From the NCBI GenBank assembly GCA_033064195.1, contig JARBJD010000186.1, forward strand, positions 62,001-126,000: a stretch of DNA of 64,000 bases, given 5' to 3'. The position numbers and the translations under genes are program-made. Each line of letters opens with the position of its first letter. Position 1 is the first letter of the stretch. The notes under the pieces are model-generated. The model was given only the letters and a program-made list of their open reading frames with translations, ran no database searches and was not told where the DNA came from. Positions 1 through 10,664 of the stretch are shown piece after piece. Source of the DNA: Blattamonas nauphoetae (Eukaryota; Preaxostyla; Oxymonadida).

Positions 1-1
1 G

Positions 2-3000
2 ACGATTCTTGTTGGAGAAGCGCCTCTTAATCCAGAGGATGCGGAAGGAAGGCTGGAATGGTCGACAGAATACGAAGTTGAGCTTGTTTTGTGGGTTCCA
101 CTGGAAGGGGACGAGCAGAGCATGCATTTTGTGGTTCCGATCGCATTCACAACACCAGCTGAACCAGCTCGGATTTGTTCGTGCACCAGAGCTGTTCTGA
201 ACAAGGACAGAACTGAAGTGACGATCTCGTTGGAAGGGAGGGCCTTGGGTGATTCACTCGGGTCGATTTGGGTGTCATTTGGAGACACTTTCTGGAAATC
301 GTCGTCGATGCGAAGAATCTCTGAAACACTCTGCGAAGCCGACTTCCTCGTTGCTTCTTCTGAAAGTGTGACACATCTGAAATACAAAGGAGAATACACA
401 GTCTGCTTGAAACCAGCCGAAACAAGCACACTCCTCGTCGACTCTGGAATCACTGTCCGCGTTCCTGCACCACCTTTGTTCTTCGAAGTGCAGTTTGAGT
501 TCACGAACTCACTTGGGACAGGATGCATTGCGATCTTGACAGGATCAGATCTGGTGGTTGGGACAGAATACGAAGTGAAACTGAACACATCACACACATT
601 CTCGATTGTTGTGAAATCGTCGACTCGCGCAGAATCATCGGAAATGCTGATTGGGTTTGAAGGATCACTCGCATATTCCGCAGACATCCTCATCGAATCT
701 GTCAAACCAACCAACGAGGAAAGCGGAATCGCTCTTCCTCCTTCGATTTTCACTGGACAGACAAAGACTCGTCCGAAAGTGAATGAGATCTTTGTGGATA
801 CCGAAAAAGGACAAATTCAACAAGCTTGCGGAGATTCGTCTCGTCCTTGCTCGACGATGGATGTTGCGTGGAGGATCATGCGAACACTCGACATCTCACA
901 ACCGATACTCTATCTGCTAAAAGACAGTTCTCTCTCGTCGCAGATGACGATTGACAATGGAATGTCGGTTCTGATGCAAAATGGGATGAGTTGGAAACCA
1001 GCTCTGAACATTCCATCGTCAGCAGTAGAATCAGCGACATCAGCTCTGATTGTGGTTTCGTCTGCTCTTCTGAACATCCAGAACATCGACATTGTGGTTG
1101 GATCGTCGAAGCCGTCATTCATTCTGATCTCGGCATCGTCGTCGGAAATGATTCTGAAAGATGGATTGATGACAATCACAAGTTCGATAACTGAAAACAG
1201 AATTGAAGTGGAGGAGTTGTGTGCTTGGACGACTGGACTGATTGAACTTGTTGATTCAGAACTAGATGTGATGAACAACAAATTCTTCAACATCTCTCAA
1301 GGAGCGATCAGAATGAAGGGAGGGCAACTGAAAATCGACGCATCGGTCTTCCGCGACAACATCCCGTCCAGCTCGCCATTCCCATCGATTCGTCGCAACA
1401 TTGCGTGTTCTGAAGGTGGGACAATTCAGATTGGAAGTTTGTCAGCTGGCGACGGGTTCGACAATCCATCAGCGTGGATCTCGTCTGATGGTTGTTCGAT
1501 TGAATCGACAGAAGTGAATGCAAACTCTCCTCTCTTCATCCCAACACTCTCTTCTGACTCCACGTCGAAGTTGGACAAGAAGACGAAATCGTTCACGTTG
1601 ACGATTGAAGGAACGATTCTGATTCCGTGTTCGCTGTTCCTGGAAGTGTTCGAAGTGAGAAAAGTTGGAGCAGAAGTCAGCTCAACTCAGATCCCTCTCA
1701 CCGTCGACTCAGCGGAATCGTTCACCGAGACGAAGATCGTCGTCATACTTCCCAGTTCGTCATTCGACACTCTGGACGACTCGCTGGAATGGCGAGGACG
1801 ATTGGTGTATGGACAGAATGAGACAACGACAAACAGTTTTTTGATTCAACTGAACTCGTCTCATCGTGTGCCACCTCCTCACATCACATCGATCGATTGT
1901 ATGGTTGTGAACTCACTTCAGAACATGTGCAAGATCCGAGTTCGAGGAACAGATTTTGTCGTTGGAACAGAATGTGAAGTGACGCTGAACAACACATTGA
2001 GATTCACAATGAGATTCAAGACATCGTCAGAGGGTGAATCAGAAGAAGTATCGATTGGGAAGAATGGAAAGCTGCAATACAACACGCGATACACACTGAC
2101 AGAGGTGGCAGCGACTGGAGAGGACGACGAAGAGATTCTGCATTCTGGATCACTGTGGTTTGAAACCGAAGAGCGAAATGTGATGGAAGTGATTGTGCGA
2201 GAAGGTGGAAGCGACGAGATGTCGGAATGTGGGACGATTGGAAAGCCGTGCGAGTCAGTGTTGGTTGGATGGAGAGTGGGAGAAGGGAATGGGGTGGAGG
2301 GAGTGGTTGTGAAGATTGATGGATCAGCTGGATTTGGAGGACGAGTTGTGGTGGGAGAGAAGACGATTGAGATTGGAGGATTGTTTGAAAGAAAAAACGA
2401 CTTGAAAGTTGAATCAAAAGATTTGATGAAAGATGGAGACGAAGGAGTGGTGTCCGTGTCTGGAGGACGAGTTGTGATTGTGGGAGTTCAGTTGATCCTG
2501 CCGAGTGGTTGGGAGATGGGAGAGTCGAGGGTGAGAAGTGTGATGAGTGGGTTTGGGGAATGTGTTCTGCATTCCGTGTCGATTGTGAGTGGATGGAAGG
2601 GAGAGGGAGTTGGGATGGGACTTGTGAGTTGGTTGGGAGGGTCGTTGAGTGTTGAGAAGATTGAGATGGAGGGAGTCGAGATGGAGTCAGATCTCGTTCT
2701 TGTGAATTGCTCGTCGTTGAAGAAGGAAGTGTCACTTGAGATGACAAAATGCAGATTCGTTGAAGTTGGAACTCGAAACGCTCCACTTGTTTGTTTCTCA
2801 TCGAAATCGAAAGAATCACACTTTGAGATGAGGGATTGTGTGTTTGTGTCTTTGGAGCGAGTTGAGAGTGGGGAAGTTGGAGATGGGATGGGAGTGATTG
2901 TGGTGTCGACGTGTCAAGAGAAGACGTCGATTGTGAATTGTATGTTCTCGAATTGTGGGACAGTGGAAGGACGAAGGGGATCGTGGAAGAAGGGAGGAGT

Positions 3001-3421
3001 GTTGATTGTTGAGGTTGGGAGTTCGAAAGTTGGAGAACGGAAAGAAGTTGATTTGTTGGGGAATGTGTTTGTGGACAGTTGTGTGTCGTGGTCAGGGAGT
3101 GGAGAAGAAAGGAGAGGAGGAATTGCGGTGTGGAGTGTTGGAGTCGGGGAAACAAAGATCGACTTGTGTGGGAGTTGGTTTGAAGAGACAAGTGTGAGTG
3201 GGGTTGTTTTTGATGTCGATTCGTCTGGAGTTCCAGTTGTGGAAGGGAAGCGGAAGGTCGTTCGCTGCTTGTCTGGATGTGATTCTGTTGGACTTGTGGT
3301 TGTCGCGGGAAGAGTGTTGCCCGTGATCAGTCGATCGGGATCGTCGTTCTCGGGGTGTTCGCTTCGTGTGGTGTCCGGGGAGGGTGGAAACGTGATGGAC
3401 CAACATACTGACGAACTCTGA
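2..3421 (+). CDS. Large beta-helix / Ig-like repeat surface protein, 5' end outside window
   Basis: One uninterrupted frame enters from the window edge, so the true start and any signal peptide lie upstream, and it runs about 1139 residues to a TGA. Two modules alternate twice. The first is a beta-sandwich-like segment with the repeated phrase VVGTEYEVKLN / VVGTECEVTLN near residues 180 and 660. The second is a Val/Gly/Ser-rich stretch introduced by a Cys-Gly-x-x-x-x-Pro-Cys motif (CGDSSRPC, CGTIGKPC) with short alternating beta strands typical of right-handed parallel beta-helix (pectin-lyase-like) proteins. Large families of such proteins are known in oxymonads and related protists, usually at the cell surface. 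No transmembrane segment is seen and the chain ends HTDEL, which resembles an ER-retrieval signal. The last third is strikingly G/A-rich and C-poor. The exact function is unknown. Confidence 0.8.
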   Translation, partial: TILVGEAPLNPEDAEGRLEWSTEYEVELVLWVPLEGDEQSMHFVVPIAFTTPAEPARICSCTRAVLNKDRTEVTISLEGRALGDSLGSIWVSFGDTFWKSSSMRRISETLCEADFLVASSESVTHLKYKGEYTVCLKPAETSTLLVDSGITVRVPAPPLFFEVQFEFTNSLGTGCIAILTGSDLVVGTEYEVKLNTSHTFSIVVKSSTRAESSEMLIGFEGSLAYSADILIESVKPTNEESGIALPPSIFTGQTKTRPKVNEIFVDTEKGQIQQACGDSSRPCSTMDVAWRIMRTLDISQPILYLLKDSSLSSQMTIDNGMSVLMQNGMSWKPALNIPSSAVESATSALIVVSSALLNIQNIDIVVGSSKPSFILISASSSEMILKDGLMTITSSITENRIEVEELCAWTTGLIELVDSELDVMNNKFFNISQGAIRMKGGQLKIDASVFRDNIPSSSPFPSIRRNIACSEGGTIQIGSLSAGDGFDNPSAWISSDGCSIESTEVNANSPLFIPTLSSDSTSKLDKKTKSFTLTIEGTILIPCSLFLEVFEVRKVGAEVSSTQIPLTVDSAESFTETKIVVILPSSSFDTLDDSLEWRGRLVYGQNETTTNSFLIQLNSSHRVPPPHITSIDCMVVNSLQNMCKIRVRGTDFVVGTECEVTLNNTLRFTMRFKTSSEGESEEVSIGKNGKLQYNTRYTLTEVAATGEDDEEILHSGSLWFETEERNVMEVIVREGGSDEMSECGTIGKPCESVLVGWRVGEGNGVEGVVVKIDGSAGFGGRVVVGEKTIEIGGLFERKNDLKVESKDLMKDGDEGVVSVSGGRVVIVGVQLILPSGWEMGESRVRSVMSGFGECVLHSVSIVSGWKGEGVGMGLVSWLGGSLSVEKIEMEGVEMESDLVLVNCSSLKKEVSLEMTKCRFVEVGTRNAPLVCFSSKSKESHFEMRDCVFVSLERVESGEVGDGMGVIVVSTCQEKTSIVNCMFSNCGTVEGRRGSWKKGGVLIVEVGSSKVGERKEVDLLGNVFVDSCVSWSGSGEERRGGIAVWSVGVGETKIDLCGSWFEETSVSGVVFDVDSSGVPVVEGKRKVVRCLSGCDSVGLVVVAGRVLPVISRSGSSFSGCSLRVVSGEGGNVMDQHTDEL

Positions 3422-3644
3422 CAACACACTCCTCAGTCGCATCTCACATCCCACTCACATCCACTCACTCGACGAATCACCAAACTCACCCAGAATCGAC
3501 AACTGCTCTGATGAATCGCATCAAACGACCAACTCTTCGCACTCTTCTGCCTCTTCATCAGACATCTCCCAACTTCGCCGATGTCACATGACCACTCACC
3601 ATCTGGTCAACAGCCGCCTCTCGACACTTCCAACGCAACTGCCA
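3422..3644. other. Intergenic spacer, C/A-rich
   Basis: Short 3' flank of the beta-helix gene up to the left end of DIRS copy A. It is C/A-rich and G-poor, the opposite skew to the gene before it. No gene or recognisable signal is seen. Confidence 0.5.
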
Positions 3645-6600
3645 TTGTAACAAACCGAGGTACCTCTGATAATGAGAAGTGGTCGTGAGTAATGGGTTGG
3701 TCAATAGAGAGCCAACATAATGACGAAACATTTCAATAATTAGAAACGCTTGGTATCCTTACTCTTTCCAATCATCAGGGCGAACCAATGATGAAAGGGA
3801 CTGTCGCTTGCGACGAAAGAGGTAACAAAAATTGTTTTAGTGCTTGTAACAGAAAATCTCCAACGGAGAACAAAAAACTGTTGCAAGTCTTGTAAAAGAG
3901 TGTTCCAAAAGGAAGTAGAAACTAGTCCCCTGCCCCTCGCGGCTTGTGGTAGCAGGCAATCAAGAGGTACCTCGGTTTGTTACAAGCACCGCCCTTCTAG
4001 TAGGTGCTGTTCAAACCTCGGTCCCTCTGATAATGAGCCTTGAAAGGAACAGAAAGAAAGGAAGATGGTGAATGAATGAAATGAAGAACATCCATAATTA
4101 GAGCCTGACCATCAGATGCTTAGTCGTCTGAGAGACCGTGACTCCCGTTTAAGGGCTGCCACCAAGACGATGAAAGGACAGGGTAGCCGACGCCGAATAG
4201 GATGGGACGGGCATAGTATTCATCGGCGACTGTTGAGCCGGGACTCCATCCGACGTGTGCGTTGAGAGTCCGGAGGTTGACTCGTCTCACGAGGCGGAGG
4301 TATGAAATGGCAGCGTGTTTAATGGAGTAGGGCCCGAACGTCTCAGGTATGCCTGCCTCCCTGAAGACCCTCTTGATCCTGTCTGTGATCCGCTGTTGGT
4401 TGAGTGGCTTGCCGGTGGAGAAGTCGACCCATGTGTGTGAGAGGTCCGCATGCGGAAGAGACGAAAGTTGGTCAGTGACGGCCTGGACATTGTGGAGGTG
4501 GGCCTGAGAGCGACATAGGGAGAATAGTCCGGAGCGCCTTCGTCCTCAATGAACTTCTGATGAAACACGTCCTGGCGTTGCTTCTGAATGACCGAGATCA
4601 CCACGCGATTGACCCCCTCGTCCATTGAGGGACGAGGCCATTCGATTCTCTTCCACTTGAGATGCACCAGTTCCTCGCGGCGACAGCAGGAATAAGTCAG
4701 GATGAGAACAATTGCCCTTGTCTGTTGGAGGTCTGGATTGGACTTGGCTTCCTCGAAGGTCGTTTGTGCCCACCTCAGTATCATATTGACGTTCCACATG
4801 CTCGTATACATTGGCGTCGTCTTCTGTGGATTCTGCTTTGCTATCAGCTTCTGAATAGAGAGAAGGGCTGTCTTGTCTAAGGCAAGTTCGGTGTGGAAAA
4901 GCTGAAGACTTGACTTGACGTGCGCGAGTATTTGGCGAGGAATAGAGGGAGACTCATTGAATTTGTCCTGGAGGTGGATGGCGAACTCTGCCAGTATCTT
5001 CTGGATCTCCCCGCCCTTCTTGACGAGATCTTCTGGGGAGAGGTGATTATCCAAACAATACTCTTCGAATAGTTTCCATGCGCGCCTCCACTTCGCCTCC
5101 GACTTATATCTTGTCTCCTCCAGCCGTATCAGTTTCTCGCCGTAGTTGCGAAGGGCACACAGAGAGCGGAAGAAGGTTCGGGGTGGGGAGAGTGTCATTC
5201 TATGAGAGACGCCAGAATCGAGCCTGGTGGTAGCTTCAAGTCCTCGAGAGGATTGTCGAGGGCTGTCAGTTGACTGTACTCTCCCAACAACATCTGCTTG
5301 CAATCGAGTTGTGACAGAAGAGTGGACCACGGTTGGGCTCTCCACGCCGGAGTAATTAGGAGAGCTCTCTTCGGTCTCTGTATCATGAGCTTCCTCACTA
5401 CTTTCGAGATCATCAAAATTGGGGGGTGGATCAGGAGATTCATTGTCATCTCGGACCAATCTTGGTCCATTACCCCTCCTCCAGCTTCTTCTTTCGCCCC
5501 TGAGAGAGAGAAATACATTGCGCATTGTTTGTTCTTGACGCTCGCGAAAAGATCCATCCCGGGATCGAAGTTCCATTTGTCCTTGACCAGTTGAAGAGCT
5601 TGTGGCAGGAGATGATATTCGCTGTGCGGGGGGAGTCGTGAGAGCGCATCCGAGACTGAGTTGGCTTTGCCCGGGATGTGGTTGATCGACTGGAGGTGAA
5701 GGCCGAGCCGTTTGAACGTCTTGAAGACACTCCTGGTTATTTCGAGGAGAGGAAGACCTGCGCGTTGTCTCCGCAGGTTGTAGACAGCGGCTGTATTGTC
5801 CGATAGAATCGAGAGTGAGGAGACTCGAGCTCGTCTCAAATGCTTCGCAGCTGCTCGAACGCTCCGACCCACCGCTGCAGTCTCTTTCCAATTGCTCGTG
5901 TGCGAGCGCTCCTGTATGTTCCAGAACCCGTGGAAATAAACAGTCGAACCAGTTAACTGGAGTGTCGCTCCCCAGCCTGTCGGACTGGCGTCCGTGGTGA
6001 TTGAGGCTTGGCTCACTGTCGGTTGGAAGGAGAACGGAGAGTTGTTTGTCAGGCGCTTCTTCCAAAACTGTAATTCCCCCAGGAGTTGGGGAGTGAGGCG
6101 AACCTTGCCGTTCCATCCAAACTTGTGGACGGTTGATGACAGGAGCGTTTGATGCCTTCGGAGATATAGACTTGCTTCTGGAATTGAAATACACAGAAAA
6201 CTGAGTGAGCCGATTAAGCTGGAGAGGTGTTTCAATGAGATCATTGCCCTCTGTTGGCAGGAGAGAGTCTGGGATTTGAGTAACGACAGGAGCTTCTTTC
6301 GTCTGCAATCCGTCACTTTGACAGTCTGGTCCTTCGAGTTGAGTAACCAGCCGAGGAACTCCGCCTCCTGGCTGGGACGGAGGAGACATTTGTCCTCCGC
6401 TATCACGAAACCCAGCTGGCGGAGTCTCTGAACCGCCTGAACTGTCTTGCTTCTCGCCTCGTCCTCTGGAGTCCGCTATCAGGAGTAAGTCGTCCAGATA
6501 AAAGACTATTGAGATCTTCAACTCCTCCCTCAATGCCTTCACAGCGATCTTCATCGTCTTCGAGAACGTTCGGGGTGCGGTTGCCAATCCGAAAGGCAGT

Positions 6601-8402
6601 GCTTTGAACTGGTACGTCTTGTGTTGAAATTGAAAGCAGAGGAACTTGCGTAATGGTGGCGAGAGATGGATGTGCAGAGACGCAGACTGTATGTCGATGG
6701 TTGTTAGCCAGGAGTGAGTGTTGATTAGAGGAAAGGCGGTTTGAATGTTTTCCATTTTGAAGTGAGTCGTTTTGATCTCTCTGTTTAGGTGAGATGCATC
6801 TATCACCTTTCTGTATTTCCCTCCCTTCTTTGCGACGAGGAATGTGGGAGAATCAGTTCCGCTGTCTCCGGCTGTATTTCCTCCACTGCACCCATTCGAA
6901 GTTCCTCTTGAAGAAGTTGATTGTAAGCTTCCATCTCCTCCGTTTTCCCTCTGAACGGTGGTGCTCTTCCCAATAGGCGCAGTCTGTCCGGTGAGTCGGC
7001 CTCCTTCCACTCCCAAAGAGCTCCCGCTTGAATAATATCCTTCCCACCAATATCTGCCCACAGTGAGATTCTGTCCAGGAGTCTCCCTGTTATCTTGACA
7101 TCCTCCTGCTTTAATTCCGACTCTACTGGCCTTTCCTGTTGTAGTGTCGGTGAGGACCGAATTGTTTGACGGGGGTACGGCCCTGCCCCCCTCTCGGTGA
7201 GAAAGCAGCGCCAGACTGCATATGTGTCATCGGCGCTGGGCCAATCATTTGAGTGGTCTGATCGAAACCTGTCTGAGTTGGTTGATAAGAGGAAGTGGAA
7301 CGTGGAAGTAAACTCACATCATTCGAGAGAGGGCGTCGAATGTTCATCTGGTCCATCATGTCCATGAAGTTCTTCTCGTCGACATATAGTGCGTGATATG
7401 TTCGTGAGGCGGCATCCGATGAAATGAGGATCGCGTCTAGGATCTTTGAGAGGATGGGGAGGTAGGATCAGACGTTGAAATTTGGGTGTGAACTTCGCCA
7501 ATTAAAGCTGCTGCAACAAGGCTGTGTTGTGTTGCCATCCTGAGCATCTGCTGCTGAACTCCTAGTGGACTGTTAAGTTTTGGAGGATCGTCCGAAAACT
7601 GAGTCTGTATTTCCAAATCTCTTCGAGAGTTGTATGATGCCCGGGTTAATTCGTCAATCAATTGCGGAGGCAGAACATTCTTAACCCAGTCAGTGGTGAA
7701 CTTCGTATGCCTCTTTTCAGCTTCTTTTCAAACTCGTCGCTGGATCCTTTCGATGGATGGGACTGAAATCTGAGTCCTGATACAGAGCGATGTAGGGGTC
7801 TTGTAGATCCAGATGTGGTGGTAATAGATTCCGTTTCATCTTTGATGAGCGGTTTTTTCTTCCAAGAGAACGAGATTTGCGTCGCCCCTCCTTTGATCTG
7901 TGCTTTTGTGCTGCTTCCCTTCCGACCTATGTCCGGCCGAATAAAGAGATCTTTCTCGCTCATTCTGACGAGAGTAATGACTGGACGGAATGGAACCGCC
8001 AGAAGATGTGTTGGATGATTCCGAGCTGTCGGAACTGTCATCGTCGACCGGGTCCGTTGGACGTGAACGCTTGCGTTTTCTAATCGGAGAAGGTGCTCGC
8101 GTGGGAGGTATAGTTGTCCCGCGACGCTGGGAAGGTGGTACTTCCGGCGTTGTGGCCTGAGCCGTGTGAGATTGCTTTAACGATAGCGCGTCGAAAAACG
8201 CTGGGTCTGCGGTTCTAATACCACTAATAATCTGTCTGATGACATCAGGTGGTATTTGGTCGGAAGGGGCAGTGTCTGCTGCAGCTGAAGTTTCTGAATG
8301 TGTCGTCATTATTTTGATCTTCGTGACCAACCCATTACTCACGACCACTTCTCATTATCAGAGGGACCGAGGTTTGAACAGCACCTACTAGAAGGGCGGT
8401 GC
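3645..8402 (-). mobile_element. DIRS-type tyrosine-recombinase retroelement, copy A (fossil)
   Basis: This element is read on the minus strand and is about 4.76 kb long. Its ends are inverted terminal repeats (about 3645-3704 and 8325-8402). An internal complementary region at 3965-4037 is complementary to both outer ends laid side by side, which is the hallmark of DIRS-1-like elements. Parts, 5' to 3' on the minus strand, are a Ser/Arg-rich gag-like frame (about 7.66-8.35 kb), a reverse transcriptase with the YLDDLLL active site followed by an RNase H segment (TTDASPTGWGA; about 5.2-7.4 kb), and a tyrosine recombinase (about 4.29-5.2 kb). The recombinase shows the C-terminal SIKHAAIS and HVGWSPGSTVADEYY motifs. 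It is nearly identical to copy B, so it is young. It is broken in a handful of places (roughly four or five). No flanking target duplication is seen, as usual for the group. Confidence 0.93.
3965..4037. repeat. Internal complementary region of DIRS copy A
   Basis: The left part is the reverse complement of the element's left tip (CCTCGGTTTGTTAC). It runs directly into the reverse complement of the right tip (GCACCGCCCTTCTAG). The region therefore reproduces the junction that a circular form would have. In DIRS-1 this region templates end completion and circularisation. Confidence 0.88.
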
Positions 8403-9117
8403 TCAAAATGCCTCGCTCTCCATTTTCGCATGAAGAGACTCCATCCCGTCAGCAGCCACCACTTGACAATTCGAAAAGAAGCACCATCTCAATCCCTCGC
8501 TCACCTTCTTCAGATGACAAATGTCAGCCATCACAGCCACTCCCCCCTACTGTCGCACAAGATCGATCCTCTCTCATACTGCCACACCTCATCGCTCCTC
8601 CTCCCTCCAATCTCTGTGTCTCTCTCCATCCACGACCACACTGACACCCTTTCCATCACCACATTCTTCGTCTCCTATAAACAGAACCAGAGCCTCACTC
8701 GTCAGCACATTCACACTTAACATGTTCCAGCAATGACGATTCTCATCTCCCAGTCACTCGCCCTGCGATGACAACCACTTCGACATCTCAACAGTCGCAT
8801 TCAACGTCGCATCCACACACCACTCCAGAATGTCTCCCACTTGTCACGCTCACGCAGAATCACACCCTCCGCTCCCATCGTCGTGTTTAAATCAACACTC
8901 AATCTCTCCTCCAACACAACAGATCGTCACAACGCTCACAAATAGAAACCTTCCAACAGTCATAGATCAATCCCCTCCATCATCGCCAGATCCCACACCC
9001 CATCACTTCATCCACATCACATCGAAAGAACTGTTCATCGTCATGAACTTCGCGACTCCAACTGAACACTCACTTCACAGCTGACAGACCCCTCATCGTC
9101 GCAAGATCTCCCCATCC
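8403..9117. other. Gene-free C/A-rich DNA
   Basis: About 700 bases between DIRS copy A and the 83-bp repeat array. The plus strand is C/A-rich with many short direct repeats. Only short frames of biased composition occur and none resembles a protein family. It may be a decayed gene on the minus strand, because the skew is opposite to that of the beta-helix gene, but this is conjecture. Confidence 0.4.
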
Positions 9118-9698
9118 AACAACAATCGCCGAACACTCACTTCACTCTACTCAGCCCCTCCTCTCCCTCGCCGATCGCAGTCGATCCTTCCACACCATCC
9201 ACCAACAATCACCGAGCACTCACTTCACTCTACTCAGCCCCTCTTCTCCCTCGCCGATCGCAGTCGAATCTTCCACACCATCCACCAACAATCACCGAGC
9301 ACTCACTTCACTCTTCTCAGCCCCTCCTCTCCCTCGCCGATCGCTGTCGATCCTTCCACACCATCCACCAACAATCACCGAGCACTCACTTCACTCTTCT
9401 CAGCCCCTCTTCTCCCTCGCCAATCGCAGTCGAATCTTCCACACCATCCACCAACAATCACCGAGCACTCACTTCACTCTTCTCAGCCCCTCTTCTCCCT
9501 CGCCAATCGCAGTCGAATCTTCCACACCATCCACCAACAATCACCGAGCACTCACTTCACTCTTCTCAGCCCCTCCTCTCCCTCGCCAATCGCAGTCGAT
9601 CCTTCCACACCATCCACCAACAATCACCGAGCACTCACTTCACTCTTCTCAGCCCCTCCTCTCCCTCGCCGATCGCTGTCGATCCTTCCACACCATCC
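9118..9698 (+). repeat. Tandem array, seven 83-bp units
   Basis: Units begin at 9118, 9201, 9284, 9367, 9450, 9533 and 9616, so the period is exactly 83 bases with no length variation. The first unit is the most diverged. Variants alternate at a few fixed sites (for example cgatcgcag / caatcgcag / cgatcgctg), which suggests higher-order copying. Because 83 is not a multiple of three and no frame stays open, the array is most likely non-coding minisatellite DNA. Confidence 0.95.
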
Positions 9699-10664
9699 AG
9701 CAGCACCGTCCCATTCATCCCTCCCATTTCTGAAGATATCTGCCGACACTACAATCACAGCCGTTTGTGTTGACACCATCCTCGTCTCTATTTAGCACAG
9801 TCAGCACGTCACTCGCCAGCTCATTTCCTCACAACACGAGCCCCATCGTGAAGGGTGTCGTCCCAAATTCCAAACACGACACAGATTGGTCAGCATCGCG
9901 ATACACCCTCAACTTGCCATGCAGACACCACAACAGAAGTGACTCATCTCTCGCATCACACTTCACACTCGAACAACATCATCAGAAGAGAACATCGAGT
10001 ATGGGTTTATCAACACACCCGACGCTCCCACTGCGTGCCCATCTGCACATCTCTCTCACACTCTCCACCGAGCACATCGTACACTTACACTGCCACATTT
10101 CAGAATCCCACTGCCAAACCATGAACAACCCTCAATTCAGACTCACCATTTCTCCACCAAATCCACCCAATTCGCCCATCCCACGACATCACAAGAAATG
10201 ATCCCACAGCAGTCTCAAAATTGATGATCCAAACTGCGCTGGACTTATTGTCGTCTCCTTCCTCCTCCATTCATCCCTCTTCAGCAGAATCCATCCATCC
10301 ACTTCTGATCAGGAATTGCGGGACACATCATTTTCTCAACTCAGACATCGCCAGATCGCTCGCAGTCATCAGATCCGAGTCATCGCGGACTCGCAGAATG
10401 AATTTTTGTTTCTTTCAGCTTGTTCATTTGTCATTCTTCTTTTTGTGATTGACACTTCATCTCATCGTCTTCATTCTCCTCTTCATTCAATCTGGGAGAT
10501 GCAGAGGAAACAATATCACTTGAATATTGAATAAATATCTCAATCGAAAGTAGATGCAGGCAATTCCCGGACAGAAAGCACCTCAAAACTCTTTGAATGA
10601 AAGAAAACAATATTTCTTCAAAATCTGAGCGTAAGTTGAATGTATACACGAATGAAGTGTTTGA
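9699..10664. other. Gene-free spacer after the tandem array
   Basis: Continues the C/A-rich composition to about 10.3 kb and then becomes more AT-rich. Open frames here (for example 9767-10201, plus strand) are Ser/His/Thr-rich products of base composition with no recognisable domain. I see no RNA gene. Confidence 0.4.

Noticed and set aside
2016-3191. 391-residue minus-strand frame opposite the beta-helix gene
   Set aside because: The Ser/Gln/Thr/Pro low-complexity product is explained by the G/A-rich, stop-poor sense strand. The plus frame has the conserved motifs.
9767-10201. 144-residue Ser/His/Thr-rich frame after the tandem array
   Set aside because: Composition-driven, overlaps another equally open frame, and has no domain or intron support.
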